The notes under the pieces: model-generated
Told to the model about the DNA's origin: nothing
Seen by the model: the letters and a program-made list of their open reading frames with translations, nothing else
The model's database searches: none
Origin: Polynucleobacter sp. MWH-UH35A
GTDB lineage: Bacteria > Pseudomonadota > Gammaproteobacteria > Burkholderiales > Burkholderiaceae
Direction: 5' to 3'
Length of the DNA stretch: 64,000 bases
Assembly (NCBI RefSeq): GCF_018687075.1
Contig: NZ_CP061285.1
Coordinates: forward strand, 1,612,001 to 1,676,000
Shown here: piece after piece, positions 28,507-38,012 of the stretch
Layout of the letters: the number at the start of each line of letters is the position of its first letter
How positions within the stretch are numbered: the first letter of the stretch is position 1
Program-made: the position numbers and the translations under genes

Positions 28507-29739
28507 TTATTTCTTGGCGCGCTTACGCTTCGCTGTCTCAGCAATGCGCATACGTAGAGCATTGAGCTTAATAAAGCCACCAGCATCTGCTTGGTTGTAT
28601 GCGCCACCATCATCATCAAAGGTTGCAATATTTTGATCAAACAAAGTATTTGCTGAATCACGTGAAATTACAGATACAGATCCTTTGTAGAGCTTCAAAC
28701 GAACAACACCGTTAACAGCTTGTTGTGTATGGTCAATCAAAGTCTGCAATGCCAAACGCTCTGGCGCCCACCACAAGCCGTTGTAGATCAAGCTTGCATA
28801 GCGAGGCATTAAGTCATCCTTCAAATGCGCCACCTCACGATCCAAAGTGATACTTTCGATACCACGGTGAGCTTTCAGCAAAATAGTGCCGCCAGGTGTT
28901 TCGTAGCACCCACGACTCTTCATGCCCACAAAGCGGTTTTCTACCAGATCTAGGCGACCAATGCCGTGCTTACCACCAATACGATTTAATTCCGCTAGCA
29001 ACTCATGTGGCTTATAAGTCTTGCCATCAATCGCTACTGGGTCCCCGGCTTTAAACTCGATCTCAATAATTTCAGGGGTGTCTGGCGCCTTTTCTGGAGA
29101 AACCGTCCAACGCCACATTGACTCTTCTGCTTCAGCATTCGGATTTTCTAAATGACGACCTTCGTAGCTAATATGCAAGAGGTTTGCATCCATAGAATAT
29201 GGTGATCCGCCTTGCTTATGCTTCATCTCAACTGGAATGCCATGCTTTTCTGCATAAGCCATCAACTTCTCACGTGAGAGAAGATCCCATTCACGCCAAG
29301 GAGCAATCACTTTGATACCAGGCTCTAAGGCGTAGTAACCCAACTCAAAGCGGACTTGGTCGTTACCTTTACCAGTAGCGCCATGCGATACAGAGTCTGC
29401 ACCAGTTAAGCGGGCGATCTCAATCTGACGCTTCGCAATTAATGGGCGAGCAATGGAGGTACCCAATAAATATTCGCCCTCATAAATCGTATTGGCACGG
29501 AACATCGGGAACACGAAGTCGCGCACAAATTCTTCGCGTAAGTCATCAATAAAAATGTTTTCAGGTTTGATGCCAAATTGCAATGCCTTAGCACGTGCTG
29601 GCTCTAACTCTTCGCCCTGACCCAAGTCAGCAGTGAAAGTTACGATCTCACAGCCATAAGTATCTTGAAGCCACTTCAAGATTACGCTGGTATCAAGACC
29701 GCCGGAATACGCTAGAACTGCTTTTTTAATATCGGACAT
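28507..29739 (-). CDS. argG: Argininosuccinate synthase
   Basis: Condenses citrulline and aspartate with ATP, 410 residues (the shorter of the two common forms). The ATP P-loop is AYSGGLDTS near residues 10-18, with [20 protein letters not shown] as citrulline/aspartate region and [16 protein letters not shown] later. argF is 83 bases upstream in the same direction, so the last two steps before argininosuccinate are made together. The C-terminus is basic (AKRKRAKK). Confidence 0.97.
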   Translation of the reverse strand: MSDIKKAVLAYSGGLDTSVILKWLQDTYGCEIVTFTADLGQGEELEPARAKALQFGIKPENIFIDDLREEFVRDFVFPMFRANTIYEGEYLLGTSIARPLIAKRQIEIARLTGADSVSHGATGKGNDQVRFELGYYALEPGIKVIAPWREWDLLSREKLMAYAEKHGIPVEMKHKQGGSPYSMDANLLHISYEGRHLENPNAEAEESMWRWTVSPEKAPDTPEIIEIEFKAGDPVAIDGKTYKPHELLAELNRIGGKHGIGRLDLVENRFVGMKSRGCYETPGGTILLKAHRGIESITLDREVAHLKDDLMPRYASLIYNGLWWAPERLALQTLIDHTQQAVNGVVRLKLYKGSVSVISRDSANTLFDQNIATFDDDGGAYNQADAGGFIKLNALRMRIAETAKRKRAKK

Positions 29740-29822
29740 TTTTTATTCAATCAAAAATTAACTAAAAACTTACTAAAACGAAATTGGGGCAAATTACTTC
29801 GTATTTTATTGCTGACGTTGTA

Positions 29823-30770
29823 TTAATCCAAACGACCGCAGAGCAAATACTCCATCAAAGCCTTTTGCACGTGCAAGCGATTTTCCGCCTCTTCCCAAAC
29901 AATACTTTGAGGCCCATCAATCACTCCAGCAGATACCTCTTCGCCACGATGGGCTGGCAAGCAGTGCATGAACAAGGCGTCAGGTTTAGCTAGAGACATT
30001 AACTCCTCATCAACCATCCAGTCCTGGAAGGCATTCATCCGCGAAGTGTTTTCCGCCTCATAGCCCATACTGGTCCATACATCGGTTGTGACCAAGTCAG
30101 CACCTTTGCACGCCTCTTTTGGATCGGCACAAATTGTTAAATGCTTTGCTGCCTGAGGAGTCAAGCGAGCTGGATCCAATTGATAACCCTCTGGCGCTGA
30201 GAAACGCAACTGGAAGTCTAAGGACTCAGCCGCTTGCAACCAGGTGTATGCCATATTGTTTGCGTCGCCAACCCAAGCCACTGTCTTGCCCTGAATCGGG
30301 CCACGAGCCTCTACAAAAGTAAAGATATCAGCCAACACTTGGCAAGGATGGAATTCATTGGTTAAGCCGTTAATCACTGGAACGCGTGAATTCGCAGCAA
30401 AGCGCTCAATAATCTCTTGGCCAAAGGTGCGAATCATGATGATGTCGGTCATCCGTGAAATCACCTGCGCAGCATCCTCTACCGGCTCGCCACGACCCAA
30501 CTGAGTGTCGCGAGTATTAAGGTATACAGCATGACCACCAAGTTGATGAATTCCCGCTTCAAAGGAGAGACGTGTGCGAGTGGAATGCTTTTCAAAAATC
30601 ATAGCCAAGGTACGGTCATGAAGAGGGTGCCATGTCTCATAACTCTTAAATTTCGCCTTGAGCCAGGCCGAGCGCTTGAGTAAGTAGTCATACTCTTCAC
30701 GAGTTAGGTCGGAAAACTGCAGATAGTGCTTTACCTTACCAGGCACTTGAGGCTTTGCCAGGGATGTCAT
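29823..30770 (-). CDS. argF: Ornithine carbamoyltransferase
   Basis: Makes citrulline from ornithine and carbamoyl phosphate, 315 residues from ATG 30770. The carbamoyl-phosphate motif STRTR, the DVWTSMGYE ornithine loop and the HCLPAHRGEE motif with the catalytic cysteine are intact. The start is uncertain: ATG 30803 would add 11 residues (MQAKTLVESST), and TTG 30815 still more. 30770 gives the more usual length. The promoter was not identified. It leads argF-argG(-ppnP). Confidence 0.94.
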   Translation of the reverse strand: MTSLAKPQVPGKVKHYLQFSDLTREEYDYLLKRSAWLKAKFKSYETWHPLHDRTLAMIFEKHSTRTRLSFEAGIHQLGGHAVYLNTRDTQLGRGEPVEDAAQVISRMTDIIMIRTFGQEIIERFAANSRVPVINGLTNEFHPCQVLADIFTFVEARGPIQGKTVAWVGDANNMAYTWLQAAESLDFQLRFSAPEGYQLDPARLTPQAAKHLTICADPKEACKGADLVTTDVWTSMGYEAENTSRMNAFQDWMVDEELMSLAKPDALFMHCLPAHRGEEVSAGVIDGPQSIVWEEAENRLHVQKALMEYLLCGRLD

Positions 30771-30921
30771 AGTTGAGCTTTCTACTAAAGTTTTGGCTTG
30801 CATTTTTTTCTTCAAACATTCGGTTGCACGAAAATAGGTCCTAAAGTCATCTTACGGCCAACTTGGGCTGTTAAGCTAGAGGGCTTAGCAACACTCTTCT
30901 TACAACCATCATTACGCGAAC

Positions 30922-31236
30922 TTGAACCACAAAAAGCTTTTCATTCAAGGCATTACCACTTCGGGCAAACCATTTCGGCCTAGCGATTGGGCGGAGCGTC
31001 TGTGCGGGGTGATGGCTACTTTTCGCCCTCCTGGTGATTCCGGAGACCCCCGCTTCACTTATTCGCCCTATGTCAGACCAGTGCTTATTGCAAAAGTGAA
31101 ATGCGTTGTTATCGATACCAGACTGAGAGACCTAGATCCTCGAGCGCTAGACTTTGTCATGAACTTTGCCAAAGACAATGGCCTACCAATCGAAGAGGCA
31201 TGTGAGTTCAACCCAACAGCCCCAGCCCAGCCTTAA
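30922..31236 (+). CDS. DUF3579 domain protein
   Basis: Cytoplasmic protein of 104 residues with the DUF3579 pattern: FIQGITTSGKPFRPSDWAERL, then SPYVRPVLIAKVKCVVID and LDFVMNFAKDNGLP. Function unknown; the family is mostly found in beta- and some gammaproteobacteria. The only start is TTG 30922: the frame has a stop at 30886 and no ATG or GTG between. It is divergent from argF. Confidence 0.82.
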   Translation: MNHKKLFIQGITTSGKPFRPSDWAERLCGVMATFRPPGDSGDPRFTYSPYVRPVLIAKVKCVVIDTRLRDLDPRALDFVMNFAKDNGLPIEEACEFNPTAPAQP

Positions 31237-31266
31237 AAACAAAAACCCGCTCTGATGAGGAGCGGG
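31237..31266 (-). terminator. Rho-independent terminator of rpsT
   Basis: Minus strand: CCCGCTC, 7-base loop, GAGCGGG, then TTTTTGTTTTT. On the plus strand no T run follows, so it primarily ends rpsT and lies directly after the DUF3579 stop. Confidence 0.88.
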
Positions 31267-31309
31267 CCTAGGTCGAAACTACTTCGACCAGCCTACAACT
31301 GAAAACGTA

Positions 31310-31576
31310 TTACGCTGCCATCGCCTTAATGGCTGCTGACAAACGGGACTTCTGACGAGCTGCAGTATTTTTATGTGCAATCTTTTTATCAGCAATCTTG
31401 TCGATAGTTGATTGAGTTGCTGCGAATACTTTCGCTGCAGCAGCCTTGTCACCAGTTTCAATCGCTTTACGAACCGCTTTAATGGAAGTGCGGAGCTTTG
31501 AACGCAAACTGGAGTTATGTTCGTTTTGTTTTACTGCTTGGCGTGCACGCTTACGCGCTTGTGCTGTATTGGCCAT
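31310..31576 (-). CDS. rpsT: 30S ribosomal protein S20
   Basis: S20, 88 residues, normal length. It begins [18 protein letters not shown], followed by [16 protein letters not shown] and ends in the Ala/Lys-rich [12 protein letters not shown] helix typical of S20. It is divergent from murJ (mviN), a conserved neighbourhood in proteobacteria. It has its own promoter and terminator. Confidence 0.97.
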   Translation of the reverse strand: MANTAQARKRARQAVKQNEHNSSLRSKLRTSIKAVRKAIETGDKAAAAKVFAATQSTIDKIADKKIAHKNTAARQKSRLSAAIKAMAA

Positions 31577-31590
31577 CTTTAAACCTTGCC

Positions 31591-31619
31591 TCTATAAATT
31601 GCAAAATGCGATTAGTTAA
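31591..31619 (-). promoter_or_regulatory. Sigma-70 promoter of rpsT
   Basis: Minus strand TTAACT (31619-31614), 17-base spacer, TATAGA (31596-31591). Transcription would start about 8 bases before the rpsT ATG, a very short leader. Confidence 0.5.
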
Positions 31620-31715
31620 AAATCTTGCGGACTTGCTAGATTCATAAGCAAGCTCGCCAAAACCCTAGATTTTACCTTAAAGGGGCAAAAAAGCCCAGCC
31701 AACCAATAAATAGGT

Positions 31716-31721
31716 GAAAAT
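31716..31721 (+). promoter_or_regulatory. Weak -10 box of murJ
   Basis: GAAAAT (4 of 6 matches) ends six bases before the murJ ATG. It lies within an AGCCAA...TTGGCT inverted repeat (31699-31726). Confidence 0.35.
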
Positions 31722-31727
31722 TGGCTC

Positions 31728-33281
31728 ATGAACCTGCTTTCTGCCGCCGCTAAGGTTAGCTCACTAACCATGCTTTCCCGCATTACGGGACTGCTGCGGG
31801 AGACCCTAATTGCCCGTAGTTTCGGGGCTTCCGAGTGGACAGACGCCTTTAATGTGGCTTTTAGGCTACCAAATCTGTTGCGCCGACTCTTTGCTGAAGG
31901 GGCTTTTTCACAGGCTTTTGTGCCCATTTTGGGCGAAATTTCCACAAATGAGGACCAAAGCAAGGCCAAAATCCTCATCAATGCGGTCGCTACGCTCTTA
32001 TTTTGGGCTTTGCTGCTCACGGTATTACTAGGCGTGATTGGCGCCCCCTTACTCATTTTGGTGATTGCTACAGGCTTTAAAGGGGGGCAGGCTTATGACG
32101 CTAGCGTAGTTATGACCCGCATCATGTTCCCCTATATCGGACTGATTTCCATGGTCTCACTCTCAGCCGGAATTCTAAACACCTATCACCGTTTTGCCAT
32201 TCCTGCTTTCACCCCTGTTTTACTCAATCTTGCCCTGATCGGCAGCGCCATCTTTTTAGCGCCTCATTTAGAACAGCCGATTTATGCACTCAGTATTGGT
32301 GTTTTATTGGGCGGTATTTTGCAATTGGCAATACAGCTTCCAGCTCTCTCACGTCTTGGCTTATTGCCGCGCATTGACTTACTTCCAGGCGCCATCAAAA
32401 CTGCAATGACTAATCCCGACGCACGACGAGTTCTCAAGTTGATGGGGCCTGCAGTATTCGCTGTGTCTGTGGCCCAAATTTCACTCATCATCAATACCAA
32501 CATTGCTTCGCGCTTGCAAGCTGGCAGTGTGTCATGGCTATCTTATGCAGATCGGCTCATGGAATTTCCGACAGCGCTTCTAGGCGTAGCATTGGGCACT
32601 GTGCTTCTACCAAGCCTGAGCAAAGCCAATGCGAAGAATGATTTAGTGCATGCTGGGGAGCTATTAATTTGGGGTTTGCAACTCACTTTTTTACTAGCAG
32701 CCCCTGCAGCAATCGCATTATTTATTTTTGGCGAGCCACTAGCCGCCGTTCTTTATCACTACGGCAAATTTAGTGCGTTGGACGTGCTGATGACACAACG
32801 CGCATTAGCCGCTTATGGCGTTGGTCTGATTGGCTTAATTCTGGTCAAGATTTTGGCTCCTGGTTTTTATTCGCGGCAAGACATTCGCACCCCGGTCAAA
32901 ATTGGCCTCCTCGTCCTACTTGCAACACAGCTGGCTAATTTGGCATTTGTTCCTTGGCTTGGGCATGCAGGACTGGCACTATCAGTGGGAATGGGTGCCT
33001 GCCTAAATGCCGCCCTCCTCTGGATTGGTCTGCATCGTCGTGGAGCCCTGCCTAACTCCGCCTGGGCTAAGTACTTAGGTCAATTGCTTTTTGCCTTGAT
33101 ACCTTTTGGGGCAGTCCTTTTTTATGCAGCAGGTGCGCATAACTGGATCGCCCTGCAATCTGAACCATGGCTGCGCATTGGCCTCCTAGCTGCATGGCTA
33201 GGCGCAGCTGCCATTGTTTACTTCGCATCCCTGGGATTGGTTGGAATTCGCTGGCAAAAATTCTTGCGTCATGCAAAATAG
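31728..33281 (+). CDS. murJ: Lipid II flippase MurJ (MviN)
   Basis: Inner-membrane flippase of lipid II for peptidoglycan synthesis, 517 residues with about 14 membrane segments (MOP superfamily). The N-terminus has the MurJ hallmark SSLTMLSRITGLLRETLIA, followed by DAFNVAFRLPNLLRRLFAEGAFSQAF, both strongly conserved. The gene is followed after 5 bases by a SirB1-like gene and is probably co-transcribed with it. Confidence 0.97.
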   Translation: MNLLSAAAKVSSLTMLSRITGLLRETLIARSFGASEWTDAFNVAFRLPNLLRRLFAEGAFSQAFVPILGEISTNEDQSKAKILINAVATLLFWALLLTVLLGVIGAPLLILVIATGFKGGQAYDASVVMTRIMFPYIGLISMVSLSAGILNTYHRFAIPAFTPVLLNLALIGSAIFLAPHLEQPIYALSIGVLLGGILQLAIQLPALSRLGLLPRIDLLPGAIKTAMTNPDARRVLKLMGPAVFAVSVAQISLIINTNIASRLQAGSVSWLSYADRLMEFPTALLGVALGTVLLPSLSKANAKNDLVHAGELLIWGLQLTFLLAAPAAIALFIFGEPLAAVLYHYGKFSALDVLMTQRALAAYGVGLIGLILVKILAPGFYSRQDIRTPVKIGLLVLLATQLANLAFVPWLGHAGLALSVGMGACLNAALLWIGLHRRGALPNSAWAKYLGQLLFALIPFGAVLFYAAGAHNWIALQSEPWLRIGLLAAWLGAAAIVYFASLGLVGIRWQKFLRHAK

Positions 33282-33286
33282 GATTT

Positions 33287-34129
33287 ATGCCAACACAACA
33301 ACTCGACTATTTCACCTCATTAGTTGCCGAAGACGAGCACTTCCCTTTAACTGAGGCCGCGATCGCTGTTGCACAACATGCTTATCCAGATTTAGATGTG
33401 CAAGGGGTGTTGGATAAGCTCGATCAAATGGGCAACAAATTAAAGTCACGCGTAACACCAGATACATCACCGATCCAGCGACTGCAAATACTAAAGCATT
33501 TCTTTTATACAGAGCTAGGCTTTGGGCCCAACCCCAATGATTTTTATGCGCCTGAAAATTCCTACCTTCATTACGTTCTTGAAAATCGCAGAGGCATTCC
33601 TATCTCTTTAGCGATCTTGATGATGGAACTTGGCAATCAAATTGGCCTAAAAATTCGGGGCGTCTCATTTCCGAATCACTTCATGATGCGCATCTCTTTG
33701 CAACAAGGCGAAGTGATCATGGACCCCTTGACAGGCGAATCACTGTCCAAGAACCAACTACAAGAAATGCTAGATCCTTACCTTGATGCTAAAGGTTATC
33801 GGGGTGAGCTCAGCCTGCCACTCAATATCTTCCTGCGCGCATCCAGCTCACGCGAGATTCTGTCGCGCTACCTCAGAAATCTCAAAATGATTTACTCAGA
33901 GCACGAGCGCTGGGAGCGTTTGCTAGGAATCCAAGAGCGCCTAGTTATTCTTCTGCCAGATGCGATTGAAGAAATCCGAGATCGCGGACTCATCTTTGCT
34001 CAACTCGAGTATTTGCGCCCTGCATTAGAGGATATGCACCGCTATCTCAGTGAAATGCCAGAAGCCGAAGATGCAAGTGATATTCGTGAGCATATTGCTA
34101 CGCTCGAGAGTCAAACCAAGCTTCACTAA
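33287..34129 (+). CDS. SirB1 family transglutaminase-like / TPR protein
   Basis: Protein of 280 residues of the SirB1 group (transglutaminase-like domain, SirB1_N, with C-terminal TPR-like helices). The motif SYLHYVLENRRGIPISLAILMMELG and FPNHFMMR then DPLTGE are typical. The precise function is unknown. The frame is open to 33167 inside murJ, but ATG 33287 with AGG five bases upstream gives the right N-terminus (MPTQQLDYF). Confidence 0.85.
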   Translation: MPTQQLDYFTSLVAEDEHFPLTEAAIAVAQHAYPDLDVQGVLDKLDQMGNKLKSRVTPDTSPIQRLQILKHFFYTELGFGPNPNDFYAPENSYLHYVLENRRGIPISLAILMMELGNQIGLKIRGVSFPNHFMMRISLQQGEVIMDPLTGESLSKNQLQEMLDPYLDAKGYRGELSLPLNIFLRASSSREILSRYLRNLKMIYSEHERWERLLGIQERLVILLPDAIEEIRDRGLIFAQLEYLRPALEDMHRYLSEMPEAEDASDIREHIATLESQTKLH

Positions 34130-34149
34130 AGCCGAATCACTTTTGCTGT

Positions 34150-34794
34150 TTAGCCTTTCTTACGCTGGAATATTTTGTAGATGGCTGCAAATGCAACGGG
34201 TACTGCTGCTGCACCAACACCCACCAGCACAATCACATTGAGATTCTGGCGAATAATGGGAATATTGCCAAAGAAATATCCTGCAACGACTAAACCAAAG
34301 ACCCACAGCGCAGCCCCAGTAATATTGAATAACTGAAAGCGTGAAAAGTTCATCTCGGATACTCCAGCAACAAAGGGTGCAAAAGTTCGAATGATCGGCA
34401 GAAAACGCGCAAGGATAATGGTCTTACCGCCATGCTTTTCATAGAAAGCATGCGTCTTTAATAAAGCACCTTGATCGATCCAACGCGATTGACTACTAAA
34501 AACTCTTTTTCCAATCCAACGGCCAATGAAATAATTCACGGTATTGCCTGCGACTGCAGCAACAAGCAAACCGATGCATAGTGACCAGATATTAAAATGC
34601 TCAGTAGCACAATAAGCGCCAGCGATAAACAAAAGAGAGTCGCCCGGTAAGAATGGTGCAACGACTAAACCCGTCTCTGCAAACACAATCGCAAATAGAA
34701 GGCCGTAGGCCCAGGGGCCATATTGCTGAATCACCACATCAAGATGTTTATCAATATGTAGTAATAAATCACTAATTTGCAAAAGGGTATCCAT
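34150..34794 (-). CDS. DedA family membrane protein
   Basis: Polytopic inner-membrane protein of 214 residues. The DedA/VTT domain motifs are visible: PFLPGDSLLFIAGA and RFLPIIRTFAPFVAGVSEM with its conserved arginines. DedA proteins are now linked to undecaprenyl-phosphate or phospholipid recycling and to membrane homeostasis; the individual substrate cannot be assigned. GAGAG lies seven bases before the ATG. It is divergent from miaA. Confidence 0.9.
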   Translation of the reverse strand: MDTLLQISDLLLHIDKHLDVVIQQYGPWAYGLLFAIVFAETGLVVAPFLPGDSLLFIAGAYCATEHFNIWSLCIGLLVAAVAGNTVNYFIGRWIGKRVFSSQSRWIDQGALLKTHAFYEKHGGKTIILARFLPIIRTFAPFVAGVSEMNFSRFQLFNITGAALWVFGLVVAGYFFGNIPIIRQNLNVIVLVGVGAAAVPVAFAAIYKIFQRKKG

Positions 34795-34841
34795 CGAATC
34801 GCTCTCAAACTGATAGGTTGTTGCGGATATTAACAGGCTCT

Positions 34842-34847
34842 TATAAT
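34842..34847 (+). promoter_or_regulatory. -10 box of miaA, leaderless arrangement
   Basis: Consensus TATAAT ends five bases before the miaA ATG at 34853. The first bases of the message would be the start codon or at most one or two before it. Confidence 0.6.
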
Positions 34848-34852
34848 TAGGT

Positions 34853-35857
34853 ATGCCAACTGAACCCTACATTCAGCCTTTGCATGCCCTAAATAATGAT
34901 CCAACGCTTTGTATCGTTGGGCCTACTGGCGCAGGCAAAACCCATCTCGCCATGTCATTGGCTGAGTATGCAAAATCAATTGGTCAAACCATTGAGCTCA
35001 TCAGCATGGACTCTGCATTGGTCTATCGTGGTTTGGATATTGGTAGCGCCAAACCTACTAAAGCTGAACAAGCCGCCGTCATTCATCACCTCATTGACAT
35101 TATTGAACCCACTGAAGTGTATTCAGCAGCACGTTTTGCCAATGACGCGAAACGGCTTTGTACAGAAATTCGTGCAAGAGGAAATATCCCAGTCGTTGTT
35201 GGCGGAACAATGTTGTACTGGCGTGCTTGGGCACATGGCCTCTCCTCACTGCCCCCAGCAAACCCAGAAATTCGCGCTCGCTTAGATGAAGAAGGCAAAG
35301 CAATCGGCTGGCCTGCCATGCATGACAAACTTGCCAACGTCGACCCCGATACTGCAGCACGCTTAAAGCCAAATGACTCTCAGCGAGTGCAGCGGGCCCT
35401 TGAGGTTTTTGAAATCACCGGCAAGCCTATGTCAGCACTATTGGCTGATTCGCCAAGTGAAGATGGACGCGAAGGTTCAGCGATCCCTCCTTGGATTCAT
35501 CTCGTATCTCTCGAGCCCAGCGATCGCAAAAGATTGCATCTGAATTTAGAAAAACGCTTTGATGAAATGCTTGCCGCCGGATTTATAGAAGAAGTCAAAG
35601 CATTGCGAGCCAATCCTGGACTGCATCCAGATTTACCAGCGATTCGTTCAGTTGGTTATCGCCAAGCCTGGGAATTTCTCAATGGGGAAATTGACGCCGA
35701 GCAGATGCGTTACAAAGCTTTGGCAGCTACGCGTCAGCTTGGAAAGCGTCAGCTCACCTGGTTGCGCGCAATAGAGGGAAGAAAAACTTTTGACCCCTTC
35801 AACCCCGAAGGGTTAAAGGCGGCGTTAGATTACTGCAAGAGTAGTTTAAAAAAATAA
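34853..35857 (+). CDS. miaA: tRNA dimethylallyltransferase
   Basis: Adds a dimethylallyl group to A37 of tRNAs that read UNN codons; uses DMAPP, a product of the ispH pathway. 334 residues. Walker A GPTGAGKTH near residues 22-30, the DSALVYRGLDIGSAKP motif and VVGGTMLYWRA are typical, and SVGYRQ lies in the tRNA-binding part. It is convergent with purM, with 29 bases between stops. Confidence 0.97.
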   Translation: MPTEPYIQPLHALNNDPTLCIVGPTGAGKTHLAMSLAEYAKSIGQTIELISMDSALVYRGLDIGSAKPTKAEQAAVIHHLIDIIEPTEVYSAARFANDAKRLCTEIRARGNIPVVVGGTMLYWRAWAHGLSSLPPANPEIRARLDEEGKAIGWPAMHDKLANVDPDTAARLKPNDSQRVQRALEVFEITGKPMSALLADSPSEDGREGSAIPPWIHLVSLEPSDRKRLHLNLEKRFDEMLAAGFIEEVKALRANPGLHPDLPAIRSVGYRQAWEFLNGEIDAEQMRYKALAATRQLGKRQLTWLRAIEGRKTFDPFNPEGLKAALDYCKSSLKK

Positions 35858-35886
35858 ATTCGTTGCGATGATTCGCAGCTATCGAT

Positions 35887-36939
35887 TTAAATAACGATAG
35901 TTTGTGGCGCATCTTTTGGACGTTCCACCACTTCGCCCACCATCCAAGCCTTAAGGCCCTGCGCAGTCAATGACTTAATCGCTGTGTCCACTTGATCTTG
36001 GGAGACGATCAACACCATACCAATGCCGCAGTTAAATACACGCACCATTTCTGCATCAGCAACACCACCCTTCATTTGCAACCAACGGAAGAGTTCTGGC
36101 ATTTGCCAGCTATCACGATGCAATACTGCTTGAATATTTTCTGGGAGCACGCGGGGAACGTTATCTACCAAGCCACCGCCAGTGATATGCGCCATACCTT
36201 TTACATTGATTTCAGAAATCAATTTCAGCAGCGGCTTGACATAAATTTCAGTTGGCGCCATCACCACATCAGCTAATGAGCGACCGCCTATGTCATCGCT
36301 TGGCTTAGCGCCAGCACGTTCAATAATTTTGCGTACTAATGAGTAACCATTGGAGTGTGCGCCACTCGATCCGATGGCGATGACAGCATCACCAGGAACA
36401 ATGGTTGCACCAGTAATGATTTTCGATTTCTCAACTGCACCCACCGCAAAACCAGCCAAGTCATATTCACCTGGTGGGTACATGCCTGGCATTTCTGCAG
36501 TTTCACCACCAATGAGTGCGCAACCCGATAATTCGCAGCCCTTAGCTATGCCACCCACGACGGTTGCCGCTGTATCGACTGTTAACTTGCCGCAAGCAAA
36601 GTAATCCAAGAAAAAGAGAGGTTCGGCACCCTGCACCAAAATGTCGTTAACACTCATAGCCACCAAATCTTGCCCAATAGTTTCGTGGCGATTCCATTCA
36701 AAAGCTAATCTAAGCTTCGTACCAACACCATCTGTACCCGAAACCAAAACGGGTTCTTTATAGCGTTTAGGCACCTCAAAAAGGGCTCCAAAGCCACCAA
36801 TTCCCGCCAAAACGCCCTCGCGCATGGTCTTTTTGGCCAGTGGCTTAATACGATCAACTAAATCGTCCCCAGCATCGATATCGACACCAGCGTCACGATA
36901 GGAAAGGCCTTTTGAGGAGGAATTAGGAGAGGAAGTCAT
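35887..36939 (-). CDS. purM: Phosphoribosylformylglycinamidine cyclo-ligase (AIR synthetase)
   Basis: Purine synthesis step 5: closes the imidazole ring of AIR using ATP. 350 residues. Conserved parts are [14 protein letters not shown] at the N-terminus, [25 protein letters not shown] and AHITGGGL. purN, another step of the pathway, is 18 kb away. TAATAT 12 bases before the ATG on the minus strand is a possible -10 box. It is divergent from the AI-2E permease gene, a frequent arrangement together with hda. Confidence 0.97.
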   Translation of the reverse strand: MTSSPNSSSKGLSYRDAGVDIDAGDDLVDRIKPLAKKTMREGVLAGIGGFGALFEVPKRYKEPVLVSGTDGVGTKLRLAFEWNRHETIGQDLVAMSVNDILVQGAEPLFFLDYFACGKLTVDTAATVVGGIAKGCELSGCALIGGETAEMPGMYPPGEYDLAGFAVGAVEKSKIITGATIVPGDAVIAIGSSGAHSNGYSLVRKIIERAGAKPSDDIGGRSLADVVMAPTEIYVKPLLKLISEINVKGMAHITGGGLVDNVPRVLPENIQAVLHRDSWQMPELFRWLQMKGGVADAEMVRVFNCGIGMVLIVSQDQVDTAIKSLTAQGLKAWMVGEVVERPKDAPQTIVI

Positions 36940-37012
36940 ATGAGAGCCGGAATATTAGTAAAAAATGCTACTTCGTCAGTAGAATCATTGAATTCTAGAG
37001 GATTGAAGCAAG

Positions 37013-38002
37013 ATGGCCGAAATTTTTACCCCTTTTCTCACCGCATTCATTCTGGCGTATGCTTTACGCCCTGTTTGCCTGTGGCTTGAGCAACATCGCG
37101 TGCCTCGAGCCCTGGCCGCCGCTCTGAGCATGTTCATGGGACTTTGCCTCGTTTTCTTCATTTTGAGCCTGCTCATCAGCCTACTCAAATATGAAATTCC
37201 CCTAATTAAGGCCCAGCTTCCAGATTGGATTGCCAATACTCAGGCTTGGCTTGGCCCAAAACTCAGTGAATTTCATATTAATTTTGACTGGGCAACCTTC
37301 AAGGCAACGGCCACCCAAAAAATTACTGCGCACATTAATGATAATGCCGACAGCTTAATGACCTCAACGATTGACACCATTCTCATGTCAGGAAGCTCCG
37401 TCATTGCCGGCTTTGTTAATGCCGTGTTGATTATTTTCGTGATGTTTTATCTGCTGATGGATTGGAAGCATTTCTTTGGGCTCGTTAAAGACATTGTTCC
37501 GGTGCGCGCACAAGAAACCGTTCACCACTTGGCAATGCATACAGACGGATTACTCTCTCAATATTTGCGCGGCATGCTGATTGTGATTTCTATCATGGCA
37601 ATTTATTACAGCGCCGGCTTAAGTTTTATTGGTATTAAAGGTGCGGCTGCACTTGGTGTCTTTACCGCCTTGATGATCGCGATTCCCTACATCGGCATCA
37701 CCTTAGGCCTTACCTTGGCAACCCTATCAGCGCTTTTGCAATTTGGCCCCGGGACTGAAATTATTCTGGTGCTCATTTTGTTTGGGATTGGGCAGCTCTT
37801 GGAAGGCTTCTTTTTGACGCCCCGTCTTGTAGGTGAGCGGATTGGCCTCCATCCAGTAGCAGTATTGTTTGCCTTACTTTTCTTTGGCAATTTATTTGGT
37901 TTTTTTGGCGTCCTGCTTGCGTTACCAATTAGCGCCGTCAGCTTAGTCTTAGTGAAGTATCTATGGTCTCTCTATACGCAAAGCGCGTGGTATCAAAAAT
38001 AA
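37013..38002 (+). CDS. AI-2E/PerM family permease, short N-terminus
   Basis: Polytopic membrane protein of 329 residues of the AI-2E transporter (PerM/YdiK) family. It has PFLTAFILAYALRP at residues 6-19, the VPRALAAAL segment, a soluble loop near 70-125 and the C-terminal GIGQLLEGFFLTPRLVGERIGLHP signature. Most relatives have one more membrane helix before PFL; here a TGA lies two codons before the ATG, so that helix is absent or very short. TAGAAT (36980-36985) is a possible -10. The substrate is unknown. It is probably co-transcribed with hda. Confidence 0.85.
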   Translation: MAEIFTPFLTAFILAYALRPVCLWLEQHRVPRALAAALSMFMGLCLVFFILSLLISLLKYEIPLIKAQLPDWIANTQAWLGPKLSEFHINFDWATFKATATQKITAHINDNADSLMTSTIDTILMSGSSVIAGFVNAVLIIFVMFYLLMDWKHFFGLVKDIVPVRAQETVHHLAMHTDGLLSQYLRGMLIVISIMAIYYSAGLSFIGIKGAAALGVFTALMIAIPYIGITLGLTLATLSALLQFGPGTEIILVLILFGIGQLLEGFFLTPRLVGERIGLHPVAVLFALLFFGNLFGFFGVLLALPISAVSLVLVKYLWSLYTQSAWYQK

Positions 38003-38012
38003 ATTTGTAGTA

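Noticed and set aside
35879..35900. CTATCG...CGATAG inverted repeat between miaA and purM as terminator
   Set aside because: Six pairs with a long loop and no proper T run; too weak.
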